Shown here in pieces: positions 9,097 to 16,567 of a stretch of 36,888 nt of DNA. The stretch is from Nocardioides sp. R-C-SC26 (GTDB taxonomy: Bacteria > Actinomycetota > Actinomycetes > Propionibacteriales > Nocardioidaceae): positions 8,228-45,115 of the forward strand of contig NZ_JAHRHK010000008.1 in assembly GCF_021246465.1 (NCBI RefSeq), given 5' to 3'. Each line of letters starts with the position of its first letter. Position 1 is the first letter of the stretch. A program made the position numbers and the translations under genes. The notes beneath the pieces are model-generated. The model was given only the letters and a program-made list of their open reading frames with translations. It did not search any database and was not told the DNA's origin.

Positions 9097-9141
9097 GGGG
9101 TTCCGAGGCCCTCGCTGGCGCGCGGACACCTCAACCACCGG
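9097..9141. repeat. Convergent-junction repeat, copy 1
   Basis: GGGGTTCCGAGGCCCTCGCT through ACCTCAACCACCGG is a decayed version of the repeat best seen at 12042-12081. It lies between the converging beta-propeller and sulfatase genes and overlaps the 3' end of the sulfatase gene: the sulfatase stop codon and its last codons are inside the repeat. Confidence 0.7.
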
Positions 9142-10780
9142 CGGTGGGCGAGGGCACCGCGCCGAAGTCGCGGTTGCACTCCGCCGGTCCCGCGCAGCGG
9201 GAGAGGGCCGCGGTGCGGCGCTCGAGCTCGGCACGGACGGCGGCGTAACGCGGGTCGCGAGCCACCGAGCTGATCTGATGCGGGTCCAGTGCGCGGTCGT
9301 AGAGCTCGACCCAGCCGTCGAAGTAGCGGGCGTAGGTGTACCGATCGGTGCGGATGCCGCGGTAGTACCAGCCGCGCGGACCGGTCTGACCGCGAACCGG
9401 CCCGGCCTGGATGAGTACCCCGCCCCGGTGCGGGTCCCTACGGCTGGTGCCGCGCCAGAAGCCGAGCAGCGAGGTGCCGTCGATCTTCATGTCCGCGGAG
9501 GTGTCGGCGATGTCGAGGAACGTGGCGGGGAGGTCGACGATCGTGACGACTTTCCCGTTCGAGGTCCCCGGCTTCACGCCGGGGCCGCGCACCAGCATGG
9601 GCGTCCGGACGGCTTCCTCGTAGGGCATCGTCTTGCCGACGTGGCGGTGCTCGCCCAGCAGATAGCCGTTGTCGGTGATGAAGACGACGTAGGTATTGGC
9701 CAGCTCGTCGGTCGCGCGGAGGGAGGAGATCACCCTCGCCACCGCGCGGTCGACCGACCAGAGCGCACCGATCCGGCTTCGACTCAGGCCGGAGACGTAG
9801 CCGCGGCTGACCGGCTCGTGACGCAGCCACTTCGGCTTGTCGGAGATGTCGGCCTCGTTGAACGCCGGCGAGGCCATCAGCTCGGTCGCGCGACGCTGCA
9901 CCCGGGCGCGCTCCTTCGGCGTGTTGGCGACCGTGCGGAGATAGCGCTTCGACATCACCGGGTTCGACTTCGCGCAGCCTCCACCGTCGGCACAGTCGGT
10001 GTCGCGGCGCGAGTGCGGGCCGAAGTGGCTCACCCACAGGAAGAACGGCGCTCGCGCACGCGACAGCGCCTTGACATAGCGCTCGCTCGCCCGGGCGACG
10101 TAGTCGGTGTAGTAGGTGTTCTTGATGCGCTTGGGCTTGCCGTCGTTGAACTGCTCGAAGTCGATGTAGTCGTTGTAGCCGTGGATCGTGGGGTCGAAGA
10201 GCGTCCAGCCCGGGTCGGGCTTGCCGCGGAACCGGACGGAGTTCAGGTGCTTGCCCACGAACGCGGTGTTGTAGCCGGCGTCGTTGAGCCAGGTCGCGAT
10301 CGACCGGCTGGTGTCGAGGGCCCGGTAGCCGCCCTGGGGCGGGAAGTTGGTGCGGACGCCGTTGTTCTGCGCGTACTGGCCGGTGAGGATCTCCGCGCGC
10401 GCGGGGCAGCAGAGCGGGTGCGGCGTCAGCGCCTCGGTGAAGGTCAGGCCGCCGCGCCCGAGCAGCTTGCGGGTCTCGGGCATGTACGCGATCTCGTCGG
10501 CACGCATGTCGTCGGCCGAGATCAGCACGATGTTCGGGCGTCGGTCCAGCGGCGCGAAGTGCGGCAGCTCACCGCCGGTGGGCGAGGTCTCACCCAGGAT
10601 CGCGTCGATCAGGTCGTCGAGCGGACCCTGCTGCCGCGCCTGGGCCACTGCGGGCGACGCCGCATCCGTCGGCACCTGGGCGACCAGGCCCGACGTCAGT
10701 GCCAGCACCGAGCCGAGCACGGCCACAGCGAGCGCTGTCGTCCTCGTCGCGCCACGTCGCAGCGCCGTCGTCGTCCCCAT
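9131..10780 (-). CDS. Exported sulfatase (arylsulfatase family)
   Basis: A 549-aa sulfatase that would hydrolyse sulfate esters outside the cytoplasm. A signal peptide is visible at residues 1-41 (basic start, then TTALAVAVLGSVLALTSGLVA). The catalytic domain begins at RPNIVLISADDMRADE, with the metal-binding Asp90-Asp91. The formylglycine signature is Cys124-Cys-Pro-Ala-Arg128 (CxPxR), so activation by a formylglycine-generating enzyme is expected; none is encoded in this window. FVGKHLNS, FLWVSHFGPH and FITDNGYLLGEHRHVGK are the usual downstream metal and active-site blocks. The close match to N-sulfoglucosamine and arylsulfatase-like proteins does not fix the substrate. The ATG start is preceded by a GGGGGAG stretch about 14 nt upstream. 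The 3' end lies within a repeat, so the final residues (PSPTAGG) may not be ancestral. Confidence 0.93.
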   Translation of the reverse strand: MGTTTALRRGATRTTALAVAVLGSVLALTSGLVAQVPTDAASPAVAQARQQGPLDDLIDAILGETSPTGGELPHFAPLDRRPNIVLISADDMRADEIAYMPETRKLLGRGGLTFTEALTPHPLCCPARAEILTGQYAQNNGVRTNFPPQGGYRALDTSRSIATWLNDAGYNTAFVGKHLNSVRFRGKPDPGWTLFDPTIHGYNDYIDFEQFNDGKPKRIKNTYYTDYVARASERYVKALSRARAPFFLWVSHFGPHSRRDTDCADGGGCAKSNPVMSKRYLRTVANTPKERARVQRRATELMASPAFNEADISDKPKWLRHEPVSRGYVSGLSRSRIGALWSVDRAVARVISSLRATDELANTYVVFITDNGYLLGEHRHVGKTMPYEEAVRTPMLVRGPGVKPGTSNGKVVTIVDLPATFLDIADTSADMKIDGTSLLGFWRGTSRRDPHRGGVLIQAGPVRGQTGPRGWYYRGIRTDRYTYARYFDGWVELYDRALDPHQISSVARDPRYAAVRAELERRTAALSRCAGPAECNRDFGAVPSPTAGG

Positions 10781-10860
10781 CGCGATCCGTCCACTCCCCC
10801 GGCCCCGCGGGCCCCGTCGGCGCCGTCATCGTAGGCGACCCCGGACGTGCCGAGGGTGCT

Positions 10861-10866
10861 TACCAT
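10861..10866 (+). promoter_or_regulatory. -10 element for a leaderless DUF2277 transcript
   Basis: TACCAT fits the actinobacterial -10 pattern TANNNT and ends exactly 6 nt before the ATG at 10873, which would place the transcription start at the start codon. No independent -35 is evident. Confidence 0.5.
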
Positions 10867-10872
10867 CGAGGT

Positions 10873-11142
10873 ATGTGCCGCAACATCCGACCGCTGAACA
10901 ACTTCGAGCCGCCGGCCACCGACGACGAGGTGCATGCGGCCGCCCTGCAGTTCGTGCGCAAGGTCGCCGGTGCGACCAAGCCGTCGAGCGCCAACCAGGA
11001 GGTCTTCGACCGGGCCGTCCACGAGATCGCCCACATCACCCGCCACCTCATCGACGACCTGGTCACCACGGCGACCCCGAAGAACCGCGACGTCGAAGCC
11101 GCCAAGGCCAAGGAGCGGGCTCGGCTCCGCTACGGCGCGTGA
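10873..11142 (+). CDS. DUF2277 family protein
   Basis: A small 89-aa cytosolic protein beginning MCRNIRPLNNFEPPATDDEV, the signature opening of DUF2277, followed by an all-helical body (ALQFVRKVAGATKPSSANQE and DRAVHEIAHITRHLIDDLV) and a basic tail ending in ARLRYGA. The family is widespread in actinobacteria and has no assigned function that I know of. Length and start agree with relatives. The sirtuin gene begins 7 nt after its stop, so the two are probably co-transcribed; a functional link to deacetylation would be speculation. Confidence 0.9.
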   Translation: MCRNIRPLNNFEPPATDDEVHAAALQFVRKVAGATKPSSANQEVFDRAVHEIAHITRHLIDDLVTTATPKNRDVEAAKAKERARLRYGA

Positions 11143-11149
11143 GGTGGCC

Positions 11150-12022
11150 GTGGTCGAATCCCCGGTCGGCCGGGAACTCCTGACGTGTGCGGCTGAGGTC
11201 GGGGAGCAGCGGGCTCTCGACCTGATCGGCGACCGCCCGCTGGTCGTGCTGACCGGCGCCGGGCTCTCGACCGACTCCGGCATCCCCGACTACCGCGGTC
11301 CGAACAGTCCCTCCCGGATGCCGATGACGTTCGGCGAATTCGTGTCGGGCCCGCCCGCGCAGCAGCGCTACTGGGCGCGCTCGCACGTGGGATGGGGTCG
11401 GATGCGCCGAGCCGAGCCGAACGCGGGACACCGGGCACTCGCGGCGGTCGACCCGGACCTGCTGATCACCCAGAACGTCGACGGGCTGCACGAGCTCGCC
11501 GGCACCCGCAGTCTCGTCGCGCTGCACGGCCGTATCGCCGACGTCGTCTGCCTCGACTGCGGTGCGACGACCGCACGTTCGGCGCTGCAGGAGCGTCTCG
11601 ACACTCTCAATCCCGGCTACCGCGAGGCGCACGCGCAGGCGCAGGTGCGCCCCGACGGCGACGTCGATCTCGACGACACCCAGGACTTCGTGGTGCCGCC
11701 CTGCCTCGTCTGCGGCGGTGTGCTCAAGCCCGACGTCGTCTTCTTCGGCGAGAACGTGCCCCGGCCGCGCGTGCAGCGCTGCTTCGACGCCGTCGATCGC
11801 CTGGCCGACGTCGACGGCGTGCTGCTGGCGGTCGGCACCAGCCTGACCGTGATGAGCGGATTCCGCTTCGTGCGGAGGGCCGCGAAGACGGGCACCGACG
11901 TCGTGATCGTCAATCGGGGGGCGACGCGCGGCGACGAGCTCGCCACTGCGCGACTCGACGCCGGGAGCAGCGAGTTCCTGGCCGCACTGGCGGCTTCGCG
12001 GCGGGTCGCGCTCGGCAGCTGA
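11150..12022 (+). CDS. NAD-dependent protein deacetylase, Sir2 family
   Basis: A 290-aa sirtuin that removes acyl groups from protein lysines using NAD. Motifs in order: GAGLSTDSGIPDYRG (36-50, NAD site), TQNVDGLHELAG (108-119), LHG with catalytic His126, zinc cysteines Cys134/Cys137 and Cys185/Cys188, and KPDVVFFGENVP (193-204). VGTSLTVMSGF is the C-terminal NAD-ribose segment. The GTG at 11150 was chosen because GAGG lies 5 nt upstream; a GTG two codons earlier (11144) is possible. It directly follows the DUF2277 gene and probably shares its transcript. Its 3' end faces dtxR across a repeat-rich junction. Confidence 0.93.
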   Translation: MVESPVGRELLTCAAEVGEQRALDLIGDRPLVVLTGAGLSTDSGIPDYRGPNSPSRMPMTFGEFVSGPPAQQRYWARSHVGWGRMRRAEPNAGHRALAAVDPDLLITQNVDGLHELAGTRSLVALHGRIADVVCLDCGATTARSALQERLDTLNPGYREAHAQAQVRPDGDVDLDDTQDFVVPPCLVCGGVLKPDVVFFGENVPRPRVQRCFDAVDRLADVDGVLLAVGTSLTVMSGFRFVRRAAKTGTDVVIVNRGATRGDELATARLDAGSSEFLAALAASRRVALGS

Positions 12023-12041
12023 GGCAGCCTTCGGCTCGCGC

Positions 12042-12137
12042 GGTTTCGAGACGCTCGCTGCGCTCGTTCCTCGACCACCGGTGGCCGGATCGGCGCTCGA
12101 CGAACTCGACGACCGGTGGTCGAGCCCGTCGAGACCC
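12042..12137. repeat. Convergent-junction repeat, copy 2 (most complete)
   Basis: The left arm 12042-12081 starts GGTTTCGAGACGCTCGCTGC and ends CCTCGACCACCGG. The right arm 12110-12137 (GACCGGTGGTCGAG then CCGTCGAGACCCC) is its shorter inverted counterpart. The arms can pair into a long imperfect hairpin located exactly between the converging sirtuin and dtxR genes. It could act as a bidirectional terminator. This copy is used as the reference for the family. Confidence 0.85.
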
Positions 12138-12149
12138 CCGACGGAAGGC

Positions 12150-12833
12150 TCAGACCCGCTTGACGAAGATGTGGTCGGCGGCGTCGGGCAGCAGCTCGGC
12201 GGTCTCGCCGCCGGAGCCGACGAGCACCCCCTCCTCAGTGGGGGAGATCGCGACCTGCTGGTCGGGCACGGCACCGACCCGGCGCAGCGCGCTCATCAGC
12301 GCCTCGTCCTTCTGCATCTCCTCAGAGATCCGGCGCACGAACACCCGGCCCTCACCGCGTGCGACAGCCTCGGTGAGCGACTCCACGCCCTCCATGAAGC
12401 CCTCGGCCGGCTCCTGGCCGAGCTCACCCAGACCCGGGATGGGATTGCCGTAAGGCGACTCGGTCGGGTGGTCGAGCAACTCGATGAGCCGGCGCTCGAC
12501 ATTCTCGGAGATGACGTGCTCCCACCGGCACGCCTCGTCGTGCACGAGCTCCCAGTCCAGGCCGATGACGTCGGTGAGCAGTCGCTCGGCGAGCCGGTGC
12601 TTGCGCATCACCCGCGTCGCCATCCGGCGGCCGTCCTCGGTGAGCTCGAGGTGGCGGTCGCCCTCGATGGTGAGCAGGCCGTCGCGCTCCATCCGTGCGA
12701 CGGTCTGGGAGACCGTCGGACCACTCTGGTGCAGGCGCTCGGCGATGCGCGCACGCAGCGGGACGATGCCCTCCTCCACCAACTCGTAGATGGTGCGCAG
12801 GTACATCTCGGTGGTGTCGATGAGATCACTCAC
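12150..12833 (-). CDS. DtxR/IdeR-type iron-dependent repressor
   Basis: A 227-aa metal-activated repressor. With the GTG start at 12833 the numbering coincides with diphtheria DtxR, and all ligands are present: primary site Met10, Cys102, Glu105, His106; ancillary site His79, Glu83, His98. The DNA-binding wHTH spans about 5-70 (RIAERLHQSGPTVSQTVARM), dimerisation and metal binding about 75-140, and an SH3-like domain about 150-226. The family represses iron uptake and siderophore genes and activates storage when Fe(II) is bound. No iron-box-like sequence was noticed in this window, so its targets lie elsewhere. A longer in-frame ATG start (12860) exists but would break the ligand numbering. 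The gene is divergent from the photolyase. Confidence 0.95.
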   Translation of the reverse strand: MSDLIDTTEMYLRTIYELVEEGIVPLRARIAERLHQSGPTVSQTVARMERDGLLTIEGDRHLELTEDGRRMATRVMRKHRLAERLLTDVIGLDWELVHDEACRWEHVISENVERRLIELLDHPTESPYGNPIPGLGELGQEPAEGFMEGVESLTEAVARGEGRVFVRRISEEMQKDEALMSALRRVGAVPDQQVAISPTEEGVLVGSGGETAELLPDAADHIFVKRV

Positions 12834-12839
12834 ACCGCC

Positions 12840-12845
12840 ATTCTT
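12840..12845 (-). promoter_or_regulatory. Possible -10 element for dtxR
   Basis: On the minus strand AAGAAT ends 6 nt before the GTG start, the same geometry as other leaderless candidates in this window, though its first base deviates from TANNNT. Confidence 0.35.
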
Positions 12846-12853
12846 GCAGGATC

Positions 12854-12870
12854 GCCCCACCGGGTGGGGC
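12854..12870. repeat. Perfect hairpin between dtxR and the photolyase gene
   Basis: GCCCCAC-CGG-GTGGGGC, a 7-bp stem with a 3-nt loop, sits in the 69-bp divergent gap. It could be an operator or part of the photolyase leader; nothing else in the gap is recognisable. Confidence 0.45.
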
Positions 12871-12902
12871 CCGTGCCCACCGGCGGCTGCCAGGCTCGCC
12901 CG

Positions 12903-14249
12903 GTGCCCTCGCTGATGTGGTTCCGGCGCGATCTACGCGTTCACGACAATCCGGCGCTCCTCGCCGCACTGGACGACGGCCCGACGCTGCCGCTGTTCGT
13001 GCTCGACCCGCGGTTGTGGGGCCCGGCCGGACCGTCTCGACAGGCGTACCTGGTCTCCAGCCTGCGCGCGCTGCGCGCCTCGGGCGTGCCCCTCAGCGTG
13101 GTGCACGGCGACCCGGTGCGCCAGGTTCTGCTCGCGGCGCGAGAGGTGGACGCGACCCGAGTGCACATCGCCGCCGACTACGGCCCCTACGGCGCCGCTC
13201 GCGACGCCGCCGTCGAGAAGGCCCTGTCCGAGGCGGGCATCGAGCTGGTGCGCACCGGCTCTCCCTACGCCGTCGCCCCCGGCCGCGTGGTCAAGAACGA
13301 CGACACTCCCTACAGGGTCTTCACGCCCTACTCGAAGGCCTGGGCCGACCACGGATGGCGCGGGCCGGTCGACGCGCCGTCGCTGGAACCGGGCTCGCCG
13401 TCGTGGCGGCACCTGAAGGAGACCGTCGACCTGCCCGAGGTGACGCTGCCCAACGGGCTGAGTCTGCCCTCCGCCGGCGAGGACGCCGCCCGCGAACGCT
13501 GGGGCGACTTCCTCGACGACGTCGCCGACTACGCCGATCGTCGGGACCTGCCCGGCGTCGCCGGCACCAGCCGGCTCTCGGTGCACCTGAAGTACGGCGA
13601 GATCCACCCGCGCACACTGCTGGCCGACCTCGGCCGATTGCGCTCGAAGGGAGCGGTGACCTACCGCACCGAACTGGCATGGCGCGAGTTCTACGCCGAC
13701 GTGCTGCACCACCAGCCCGACTCGGCGCGGGACTACCTGCGCCCCGAGTTCGCCCACATGAAGTACGAGGAACCGGGCGCGGCACTCGACGCGTGGCGTC
13801 GCGGGCGCACCGGCTTCCCCGTCGTCGATGCCGGCATGCGGCAGTTGCGCGCCACCGGCTGGATGCACAACCGAGTCCGCATGATCACCGCCAGCTTCCT
13901 GGTCAAGGATCTGCACCTGGAGTGGCAGCACGGCGCCCGCCACTTCATGCGCTGGCTCGTCGACGGCGACCTGGCCTCCAACCAGCACGGGTGGCAGTGG
14001 ACCGCCGGCTCGGGCACCGACGCCGCCCCCTATTTCCGCGTGTTCAACCCGACGTCGCAGGGCCGCCGCTTCGATCCCGACGGCGCCTACGTGCGGCGCT
14101 GGGTCGAGGAGCTCGCCGACCTCGACGGCGACGTCCACGACCCCTCGCCGTCCGACCGCGACCGCCTCGGCTACCCGCCACCGATGGTCGACCACGCCGA
14201 GGAACGCCGCGAGGCGCTCGCCCGCTACGACGAGGTCAAGGGGCGCTGA
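12903..14249 (+). CDS. phr: Deoxyribodipyrimidine photolyase
   Basis: A 448-aa light-driven DNA repair enzyme of the cryptochrome/photolyase family that splits pyrimidine dimers using FADH. The N-terminal Rossmann-like domain begins LMWFRRDLRVHDNPAL. The FAD domain shows RLSVHLKYGEIHPRTLL, YRTELAWREFYADVLHH, TGFPVVDAGMRQLRATGWMH, NRVRMITASFLVKDLHLEWQ and NQHGWQWTAGSGTDAAPYFR, all hallmark motifs of class I CPD photolyases. A GTG start (12903) was preferred since it gives the usual MPxLMWFRRDLR opening; ATG 12915 is the alternative. There is no strong ribosome binding site. The next gene (GH13) starts 77 nt downstream on the same strand but appears to have its own promoter. Confidence 0.95.
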   Translation: MPSLMWFRRDLRVHDNPALLAALDDGPTLPLFVLDPRLWGPAGPSRQAYLVSSLRALRASGVPLSVVHGDPVRQVLLAAREVDATRVHIAADYGPYGAARDAAVEKALSEAGIELVRTGSPYAVAPGRVVKNDDTPYRVFTPYSKAWADHGWRGPVDAPSLEPGSPSWRHLKETVDLPEVTLPNGLSLPSAGEDAARERWGDFLDDVADYADRRDLPGVAGTSRLSVHLKYGEIHPRTLLADLGRLRSKGAVTYRTELAWREFYADVLHHQPDSARDYLRPEFAHMKYEEPGAALDAWRRGRTGFPVVDAGMRQLRATGWMHNRVRMITASFLVKDLHLEWQHGARHFMRWLVDGDLASNQHGWQWTAGSGTDAAPYFRVFNPTSQGRRFDPDGAYVRRWVEELADLDGDVHDPSPSDRDRLGYPPPMVDHAEERREALARYDEVKGR

Positions 14250-14313
14250 GCTCCCGGCGCCAGTTCGCCGCGGTGCGGGCGGTGAGCGCCTGCCGTGGCC
14301 GCGGTCCGCCCGG

Positions 14314-14319
14314 TAGCGT
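14314..14319 (+). promoter_or_regulatory. -10 element for the GH13 gene
   Basis: TAGCGT fits TANNNT and ends 7 nt before the GTG at 14327, suggesting a leaderless or nearly leaderless transcript separate from the photolyase. Confidence 0.4.
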
Positions 14320-14326
14320 TCTCGAG

Positions 14327-15907
14327 GTGACGCATTCCCTGCCGTGGTGGACCGATGCCGTCGTCTATCAGGTCTACGTGCGGAGCTTCGCCGACAGCGA
14401 CGGCGACGGGCTCGGCGATCTGCCCGGCATCACCGCGCGGCTGCCCTACCTGCGCGATCTCGGCGTGGACGCCGTCTGGCTGACGCCGTTCTACCCCTCG
14501 CCGCAGCACGACCACGGGTACGACGTCGCCGACTACTGCGGCGTCGAGCCGCTGTTCGGCACCCTCGAGGATGCCGACACGTTGATCGCGACCGCCCACG
14601 AGCTCGGGCTGCGGATCATCGTCGACGTCGTGCCGAACCACACCTCGTCGGCGCACGACTGGTTCCAGGCGGCCATCGCCGCACCGCCCGGCAGCGCCGA
14701 GCGAGCCCGCTACCTCTTCCGCGACGGCGCGGGCACCGACGGCGCGGAGCCGCCGAACAACTGGAAGTCCGTCTTCGGCGGCGACGCCTGGACCCGGCTC
14801 GGTCCCGGCGAGCAGTGGTACCTGCATCTGTTCGACTCCAGCCAGCCCGATCTCGACTGGCGCAATCCCGAGGTCGGCGACCTCTTCGAGGGCGTCCTGC
14901 GGTTCTGGCTCGACCGGGGCGTCGACGGCTTCCGCATCGACGTCGCGCACGGCCTGTTCAAGGAGGCCTCGCTGCGCGACCAGCGCCGGCCGGAGAAGCC
15001 GGCGAAGACAGCCGACTCGATGGTCGAGCGCGTGCTCACCGACGAGCCGATGTGGGACCAGCCCGAGGTGCACGAGGTCTACCGTCGCTGGCGCCGGGTG
15101 CTGGAGAGCTACCCCGGCGACCGAATGGCCGTCGCCGAGGCGTGGACCCAGACGCCGGAGTCGATGGCGCGGTTCGTACGCCCCGACGAACTGCACCAGT
15201 CGTTCAACTTCGCCTGGCTCTCGGCCGCATGGTCGGCCACGGCGTTCGCCGACGTCGTCCGCGACACCTTCGCCGCACTGGAGGAGGTCGGCTCGCCGCC
15301 GACGTGGGTGCTCAGCAACCACGACGTCGTCCGGCACGTGACCCGCTACGGCGGTGGTGCCGTCGGGCTCGCCCGCGGGCGCGCTGCCACCCTGGCGATG
15401 CTCGGGCTGCCGGGCTCGTCCTACCTGTACCAGGGCGAGGAGCTCGGGTTGCCGCAGGCGGCGGTCGCGCCGGAGTTCCGCCAGGACCCGCTGTGGGTAC
15501 GCACCGGGGAGGAGGGGCGTGATGGTTGTCGCGTTCCGATCCCATGGTCAGGGCAGGCACCGCCGTTCGGCTTCGGGCCCGGCACCGAGCAGCCCTGGAT
15601 CCCCCAGCCGGCCGACTGGTCCGGCCTGACGGCCGCCGTCCAACAGGACGACGGCGACTCGACGCTGGCCTTCTACCGGCGCGCACTCGCCATCCGACGC
15701 GACCTGCCGCGCGACGTGATCGACACGCGCACCGTGCAGGTGCGCACGGAGGGCGACCTGCTCACGATCGACCGCGGGCCGCTGCGCATCCTGCTCAACT
15801 GCGGGCGCGAGCCCGTCTCGCTCCCCTCAGGTCGCGTGCTGCTGGCCTCGGCGACGCTGGAGGAGTCGACGCTGCCGGCCGATGCGGCGGTGTGGCAGTC
15901 GACCTGA
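14327..15907 (+). CDS. GH13 alpha-glucosidase / oligo-1,6-glucosidase-like enzyme
   Basis: A 526-aa cytosolic glycoside hydrolase of family 13. The four classic blocks are intact: DVVPNH (100-105), GFRIDVAHG with nucleophile Asp205, AVAEAW with acid/base Glu271, and LSNHDVVRH with transition-state Asp333. The opening PWWTDAVVYQVYVRSFADSD and the calcium-loop-like DSDGDGLGDL match alpha-glucosidases and trehalose-synthase relatives rather than secreted alpha-amylases, and there is no signal peptide. A short beta-domain closes the C-terminus. The likely substrates are short alpha-glucosides such as maltose, isomaltose or sucrose; sequence alone does not separate these. No sugar transporter or regulator is adjacent, so it is probably expressed on its own. 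Confidence 0.92.
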   Translation: MTHSLPWWTDAVVYQVYVRSFADSDGDGLGDLPGITARLPYLRDLGVDAVWLTPFYPSPQHDHGYDVADYCGVEPLFGTLEDADTLIATAHELGLRIIVDVVPNHTSSAHDWFQAAIAAPPGSAERARYLFRDGAGTDGAEPPNNWKSVFGGDAWTRLGPGEQWYLHLFDSSQPDLDWRNPEVGDLFEGVLRFWLDRGVDGFRIDVAHGLFKEASLRDQRRPEKPAKTADSMVERVLTDEPMWDQPEVHEVYRRWRRVLESYPGDRMAVAEAWTQTPESMARFVRPDELHQSFNFAWLSAAWSATAFADVVRDTFAALEEVGSPPTWVLSNHDVVRHVTRYGGGAVGLARGRAATLAMLGLPGSSYLYQGEELGLPQAAVAPEFRQDPLWVRTGEEGRDGCRVPIPWSGQAPPFGFGPGTEQPWIPQPADWSGLTAAVQQDDGDSTLAFYRRALAIRRDLPRDVIDTRTVQVRTEGDLLTIDRGPLRILLNCGREPVSLPSGRVLLASATLEESTLPADAAVWQST

Positions 15908-15977
15908 GCCGAGCCGCCGCGAACGGGCACGGGTGCGCGTCACCAGTGCTGACGGGCAGGGCGTTCGCGACTCACCA

Positions 15978-16104
15978 GGTCTCGTGACGCTCGCAGAGCT
16001 CGCTCCTCGACCACCGGGACCGACCGGAGCTCGCTCCTCGACCACCGGGACCGCCCGGAGCTCGCTCCTCGACCATCGGGACCGACCGATGGTCGGAGAG
16101 CTCA
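15978..16104. repeat. Convergent-junction repeat, copy 3, expanded to three 31-bp tandem units
   Basis: A family copy begins at 15978 (GGTCTCGTGACGCTCGC). Its second half is then repeated in tandem: GAGCTCGCTCCTCGACCA... starts at 15996, 16027 and 16058, with an exact 31-bp period and few mismatches. An inverted half unit (CGATGGTCGGAGAGCTC, 16088-16104) closes the array and runs into the last codon of marR. It lies between the converging GH13 and marR genes and takes up much of their 194-bp gap. The remainder (15908-15977) shows nothing recognisable. Confidence 0.88.
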
Positions 16105-16551
16105 GGGGCTCGTCGGCTCGATCAGCGCACTGTTGTAGCGAGCGAGCTCGGCGACGAACTCCTCGAGCTCGGTGGCCGACCAGTGTGCCAAGCGCTCCCC
16201 GACGAGGCGGTGGCGTTCGGCAACGACGTCCTTCATCCTGCGGGTGGCCTCGGCGGTGACGGAGAGCAGCGTGGCCCGGCGGTCGTCGGGATCCGGTGCC
16301 GTCGCCAGCAGGCCGAGCTCGACGAGATGCTTGACGTGGCGGCTCACCGCGCCCTTGTCGAGGTCGAACCGGTCGACCAGCGCGGCCGCGCGCAGGGGTC
16401 CGTCCTGGTCCACCGCCACCAGGATCAGGTACGACGCGGCCGGGAGGTCGGGGTGCACTCCGCGGGCACGCTCGCCCACGACGCGTCGGACCCGGCGCAC
16501 CAGCACGGTCAGCTCCTGCTCGAGTGCCGCGATCGACTCCGCACGCGTCAT
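16102..16551 (-). CDS. MarR-family transcriptional repressor
   Basis: A 149-aa winged-helix regulator. The DNA-binding core runs from about residue 52 to 98: LRAAALVDRFDLDKGAVSRH (helix-turn-helix, recognition helix about 66-77) and the wing TAPDPDDRRATLLSVT, the most conserved MarR stretch. Flanking helices form the dimer interface. It is downstream of the exporter gene on the same strand, 16 nt after its stop, so the two form an operon whose product probably represses the operon until a toxic compound binds. A GTG three codons upstream (16560) is an alternative start; neither has a strong ribosome binding site. The C-terminal codons touch the tandem repeat. Ligand unknown. Confidence 0.93.
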   Translation of the reverse strand: MTRAESIAALEQELTVLVRRVRRVVGERARGVHPDLPAASYLILVAVDQDGPLRAAALVDRFDLDKGAVSRHVKHLVELGLLATAPDPDDRRATLLSVTAEATRRMKDVVAERHRLVGERLAHWSATELEEFVAELARYNSALIEPTSP

Positions 16552-16567
16552 CGTGCGCACACCGGCG

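Noticed and set aside
15996..16088. CRISPR-like array of regularly spaced repeats
   Set aside because: The three 31-bp units are directly contiguous with no spacers, and the unit is derived from the dispersed junction repeat.
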